Below, piece after piece: positions 61,827 through 64,000 of a DNA stretch of 64,000 nt. The first letter of the stretch is position 1. Every line of letters begins with the position of its first letter. The notes under the pieces are model-generated. The model was not told the origin of the DNA, made no database searches, and saw only the letters and a program-made list of their open reading frames with translations. This stretch comes from Turneriella sp. Its GTDB lineage: Bacteria > Spirochaetota > Leptospiria > Turneriellales > Turneriellaceae. Location of the stretch: positions 31,664-95,663 of the forward strand of contig JABARV010000014.1 in the NCBI GenBank assembly GCA_019186965.1. The letters are read 5' to 3'. The translations under genes were made by a program, and so were the position numbers.

Positions 61827-63200
61827 ATGCATTCTATTAACGTAAGCAATTCTACCGTGGGCGGTTTGTCTTCCTTGCCCAGTAAATCTTCGCCAACGCG
61901 TGTAAAAGAGTCGGATTCTGCATTAAACGATTTTGCAAGCTACCTTTTAGCAGCTGCCCCAACCCCAGCGCAAACATTTACTCCACCTATAGAAAACCGT
62001 ATAGATACAAAACCCCCTACAGGGGAAAAACCAAGCGTTACCGATAAAATATACGATACTGAAAAAAGTACGCCACAACTGCAAAAAGCAGGGGCTGCGA
62101 AAACAGAAGCGGTAAATACCGATAGAAATACAGCTGCGGAAAAGCAACTTTTTGAAACGCTGGGGATCAATGCAAAAACACAAGGTGAAGTTACATCAAC
62201 AGCAGTTAAAAAATTGGGTAAAGAGGCTCTCCACGCCTTAAAAAAAACTGAACACCCTAACGAAGCTATAAAAGTAAACAACGCATTCCATAAAAGCACG
62301 GCTATACAATCCACTTTGGCACAGCTCCAAAAAACACCCGACACGATTTTATTAAACAGCGATGGGTTACGGCGTTTGGGCGAAAAGTTGGGGCATCTTT
62401 TTTTAAGCAAAGTAGAAGGAAAACTTAACGAAAAAAAAGATGTACACAAAAAATTTTCCGAAACCAGTACGCCAACATTAAAAGAATGGAATTCAACGTT
62501 TAACGATACTTACCGTGCACAAAAAGCGGGTGAACCCAAGCAAGATTTTTCACGCGCCGCTAAAACACGCGTTAATTTAAGTAAAAACACACTTGTTTCA
62601 CGTGAAACACAAAACCAAGACACAGCAGAAAAGAAGATAAATAGCGTATTTACAGAGGCGAAGGCAATTTCAAATAACGATACGTTAAACACCCGCGCCG
62701 GAGTTACAGATGCGTTGCGCTTAAGCGAATCGGCGCATACCGTGCGTAGCACAGAAAATATACGCACAACGCACGAAACAAACCCTGCAAACGCGCTTTC
62801 ACGCCAATTAACCGATATAATTTCACGTGCGCGTGTTCTTGTAACGGACAACCAAAATGCACAGTTTAGCGTTAAGCTTTTTCCACGCGAATTAGGGCGT
62901 ATGGAAATTGACCTAAAGATGATAGAAGGCGAAATTCGTGGCAAAATCGTTGTACAAAGCGAGAGCGTAAAAAGCGAGTTGCAAAACTTCCTAAACCAAA
63001 ACAATAACGCAAGTAGTTTTGGCGACGCAAATTTAAACCAAGTAAATATCGAAGTGCAAAGCGGAAGCGCACACGCACAAAACTCTGAAAAATCTGCAAA
63101 CGAACAAGAAGCGTTGCAAAATTTAATTACACGCGTGGCAAACGAAGCGTACGACGCCTCTTTACCACAAACACCTAAAACAATGGGGCTTTATGCCTGA
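61827..63200 (+). CDS. fliK: Flagellar hook-length control protein FliK
   Basis: 457 residues. The first 300 or so are low-complexity, rich in Lys/Thr/Asn and poorly conserved, as in FliK rulers. The C-terminal domain (about 325-410) is diagnostic: FSVKLFPRELGRMEIDLKMI, then EIRGKIVVQSESVKSELQNFL. FliK measures hook length and switches export specificity. A perfect parS site lies in the variable part (62594-62609), encoding VSRET. Overlaps flgD by 8 bases. Confidence 0.88.
   Translation: MHSINVSNSTVGGLSSLPSKSSPTRVKESDSALNDFASYLLAAAPTPAQTFTPPIENRIDTKPPTGEKPSVTDKIYDTEKSTPQLQKAGAAKTEAVNTDRNTAAEKQLFETLGINAKTQGEVTSTAVKKLGKEALHALKKTEHPNEAIKVNNAFHKSTAIQSTLAQLQKTPDTILLNSDGLRRLGEKLGHLFLSKVEGKLNEKKDVHKKFSETSTPTLKEWNSTFNDTYRAQKAGEPKQDFSRAAKTRVNLSKNTLVSRETQNQDTAEKKINSVFTEAKAISNNDTLNTRAGVTDALRLSESAHTVRSTENIRTTHETNPANALSRQLTDIISRARVLVTDNQNAQFSVKLFPRELGRMEIDLKMIEGEIRGKIVVQSESVKSELQNFLNQNNNASSFGDANLNQVNIEVQSGSAHAQNSEKSANEQEALQNLITRVANEAYDASLPQTPKTMGLYA
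62594..62609. promoter_or_regulatory. parS centromere site 1 (inside fliK)
   Basis: TGTTTCACGTGAAACA, a perfect 16-base palindrome identical to the classical ParB-binding parS sequence. It is read in frame as part of LVSRET in the variable region of FliK. Confidence 0.8.
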
Positions 63201-64000
63201 GATAAACAACATACAAACCCAAGACGCCGATATGGCGCGTTTGCGTGAATTCCAGCGTTCACGGCAAAAACAACCTGTGCCGCACAACGGGAAAACACCC
63301 CTTGTACGCAAGTCAGGTTACGACGCGCTCGACAAAAATAGTTTTTTGAAACTTTTAGTAACCCAACTTTCTAAACAAGACCCCACAAACCCAATGAACG
63401 ACCGTGAGTTTATTTCGCAAATGGCGCAGTTTTCGTCGCTGGAACAAATGAATAACGTAGCCAATTCAATGAATAAATTGCGTGCGTCGCAGGCGAGCAA
63501 CCTTATAGGGAAAATGATCGAAGGTAAAGATTTTGTCACCGAAAAACACCTCCAAGGCATTGTTACATCGGCAATTTACGAACCCAACGGGGATGTACTT
63601 CTTAAAGTGGGTGGGCGTTTTACAAAATTCGACGATGTCACCTCGGTGACGGAAGTGGCTCGGACGCCCAATGTTTCACGTGAAACATTTCCGCCAATCC
63701 AGACGCAAATAAATGCGGCGCAAGCGTCAAAAGCGTACGAAGCAAATCAAGTAGTTGCGCCCCAGCCGGTAAAACAAGCGCAAAAAGGCGAGCCTACAAA
63801 TGCAGGGGAAGCCCAAAAAAACACACAACCAAGCAGAATCGCAGTCGAGGCCAAGGTGCCGAGCGCAGTCGAGGCCAAGGTGCCGAGCGCAGTCGAGGCC
63901 AAGGTGCCGAGCGCAGTCGAGGCCAAGGTGCCGAGCGCAGTCGAGGCCAAGGTGCCGAGCGCAGTCGAGGCCAAGGTGCCGAGCGCAGTCGAGGCCAAGG
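63193..64000 (+). CDS. flgD: Flagellar hook capping protein FlgD (3' truncated by window edge)
   Basis: 269 codons are visible. The ATG lies inside the end of fliK (8-base overlap). The FlgD N-terminal domain is clear: NSFLKLLVTQLSKQDPTNPM, then FISQMAQFSSLEQM. FlgD caps the growing hook and is needed for its assembly. After about residue 150 the chain becomes a low-complexity linker and then a tandem array of the octapeptide AVEAKVPS. The conserved C-terminal FlgD part must lie beyond the window. A perfect parS site is at 63672-63687. Confidence 0.88.
   Translation, partial: MPEINNIQTQDADMARLREFQRSRQKQPVPHNGKTPLVRKSGYDALDKNSFLKLLVTQLSKQDPTNPMNDREFISQMAQFSSLEQMNNVANSMNKLRASQASNLIGKMIEGKDFVTEKHLQGIVTSAIYEPNGDVLLKVGGRFTKFDDVTSVTEVARTPNVSRETFPPIQTQINAAQASKAYEANQVVAPQPVKQAQKGEPTNAGEAQKNTQPSRIAVEAKVPSAVEAKVPSAVEAKVPSAVEAKVPSAVEAKVPSAVEAKVPSAVEAK
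63672..63687. promoter_or_regulatory. parS centromere site 2 (inside flgD)
   Basis: TGTTTCACGTGAAACA, identical in all 16 bases to the copy in fliK, 1078 bases downstream of it. It encodes part of NVSRET in the linker of FlgD, in the same reading frame as the first copy. Confidence 0.8.
63841..64000 (+). repeat. 24-base tandem repeat in flgD
   Basis: Six full copies and 16 bases of a seventh, running past the window edge. Each unit encodes AVEAKVPS and looks identical to its neighbours. Composition is about 70% G+C, well above the flanks. The core GTGCCGAGCGCAGTCGAGG resembles a dispersed repeat that I recall from other bacterial genomes. Confidence 0.95.

Noticed and set aside
63747..63998. 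Minus-strand open frame with the repeating pattern ASTALGTL
   Set aside because: It is the shadow of the 24-base tandem repeat in flgD, which keeps several frames open.
63841..64000. Possible CRISPR array
   Set aside because: The units are directly adjacent with no unique spacers and lie in frame inside flgD.

Overview
This is a dense, mildly AT-rich bacterial chromosome segment with no rRNA, tRNA, insertion sequence, phage or CRISPR that I can see. It reads as a spirochaete of the Leptospirales type. The evidence is a lipoprotein with Calx-beta-like repeats and a DUF1554-type C-terminal domain (a family best known from Leptospira), many lipoproteins with loose lipoboxes, several FecR-domain proteins, two membrane- or receiver-linked class III adenylate cyclases, a cNMP-binding patatin, TonB and beta-barrel outer-membrane proteins, and flagellar hook genes (fliK, flgD). 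The assignment rests on gene content alone. Genes are packed tightly: ATGA start/stop overlaps are common, convergent genes overlap by 3-12 bases, and GTG or TTG starts are frequent.

Layout. 1-4.5 kb: end of an ABC exporter, a MATE exporter, an outer-membrane protein and a secreted FecR protein. 4.5-16 kb: ABC-F ATPase and DeoB, the murein enzymes MltG and Slt back to back, a cNMP-binding patatin, a YqeY-like protein and a GAF/HD-GYP protein. 16-26 kb: tdk-proB-dxr-cdsA, rplM-rpsI, a PpiC/SurA-like lipoprotein, a serine hydrolase, a DUF4349 lipoprotein and a receiver-adenylate cyclase. 26-34.4 kb: an accessory surface cluster with an ECF sigma factor, a membrane FecR regulator, two beta-barrel proteins, an NHL lipoprotein, a Calx-beta/DUF1554 lipoprotein, a small secreted protein and a FecR lipoprotein. 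34-43 kb: pyrD, PBP1A, a small ribbon-helix-helix-like protein behind tandem operators, a 7TM adenylate cyclase, glycerol-3-phosphate dehydrogenase and a lipid-kinase-like protein. 43.5-51.4 kb: a solute-binding/TPR protein, a SpoIIE-type phosphatase and a TonB receptor in one operon, then radA, an orphan COX2 membrane segment and SCO. 51.4-64 kb: a DnaA-box-rich divergent intergenic region, housekeeping enzymes, and fliK-flgD.

Three signals stand out. (1) The 51440-51799 intergenic region looks like a replication origin: six DnaA-like boxes, an AT-rich stretch and six consecutive DnaA-trio triplets lying directly against a GC-rich box, in the order described for the bacterial basal origin unwinding system. 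(2) About 11-12 kb away, two perfect 16-bp parS centromere sites sit inside fliK and flgD, both read in the same frame as VSRET. Together these suggest an origin-proximal chromosome domain. (3) In the surface cluster, three separate genes are preceded by the same promoter-like pair, TGGCAyC and CGTA with identical spacing. This defines a candidate ECF-sigma regulon covering fecR plus barrel and NHL genes, the barrel-Calx/DUF1554 operon, and the small secreted protein.

The rest is mostly core metabolism and envelope biogenesis. Start sites were moved inward from the longest open frame where signal peptides, ribosome binding sites or family length called for it. All functions are inferred from sequence patterns and remembered family features; no database search was run.
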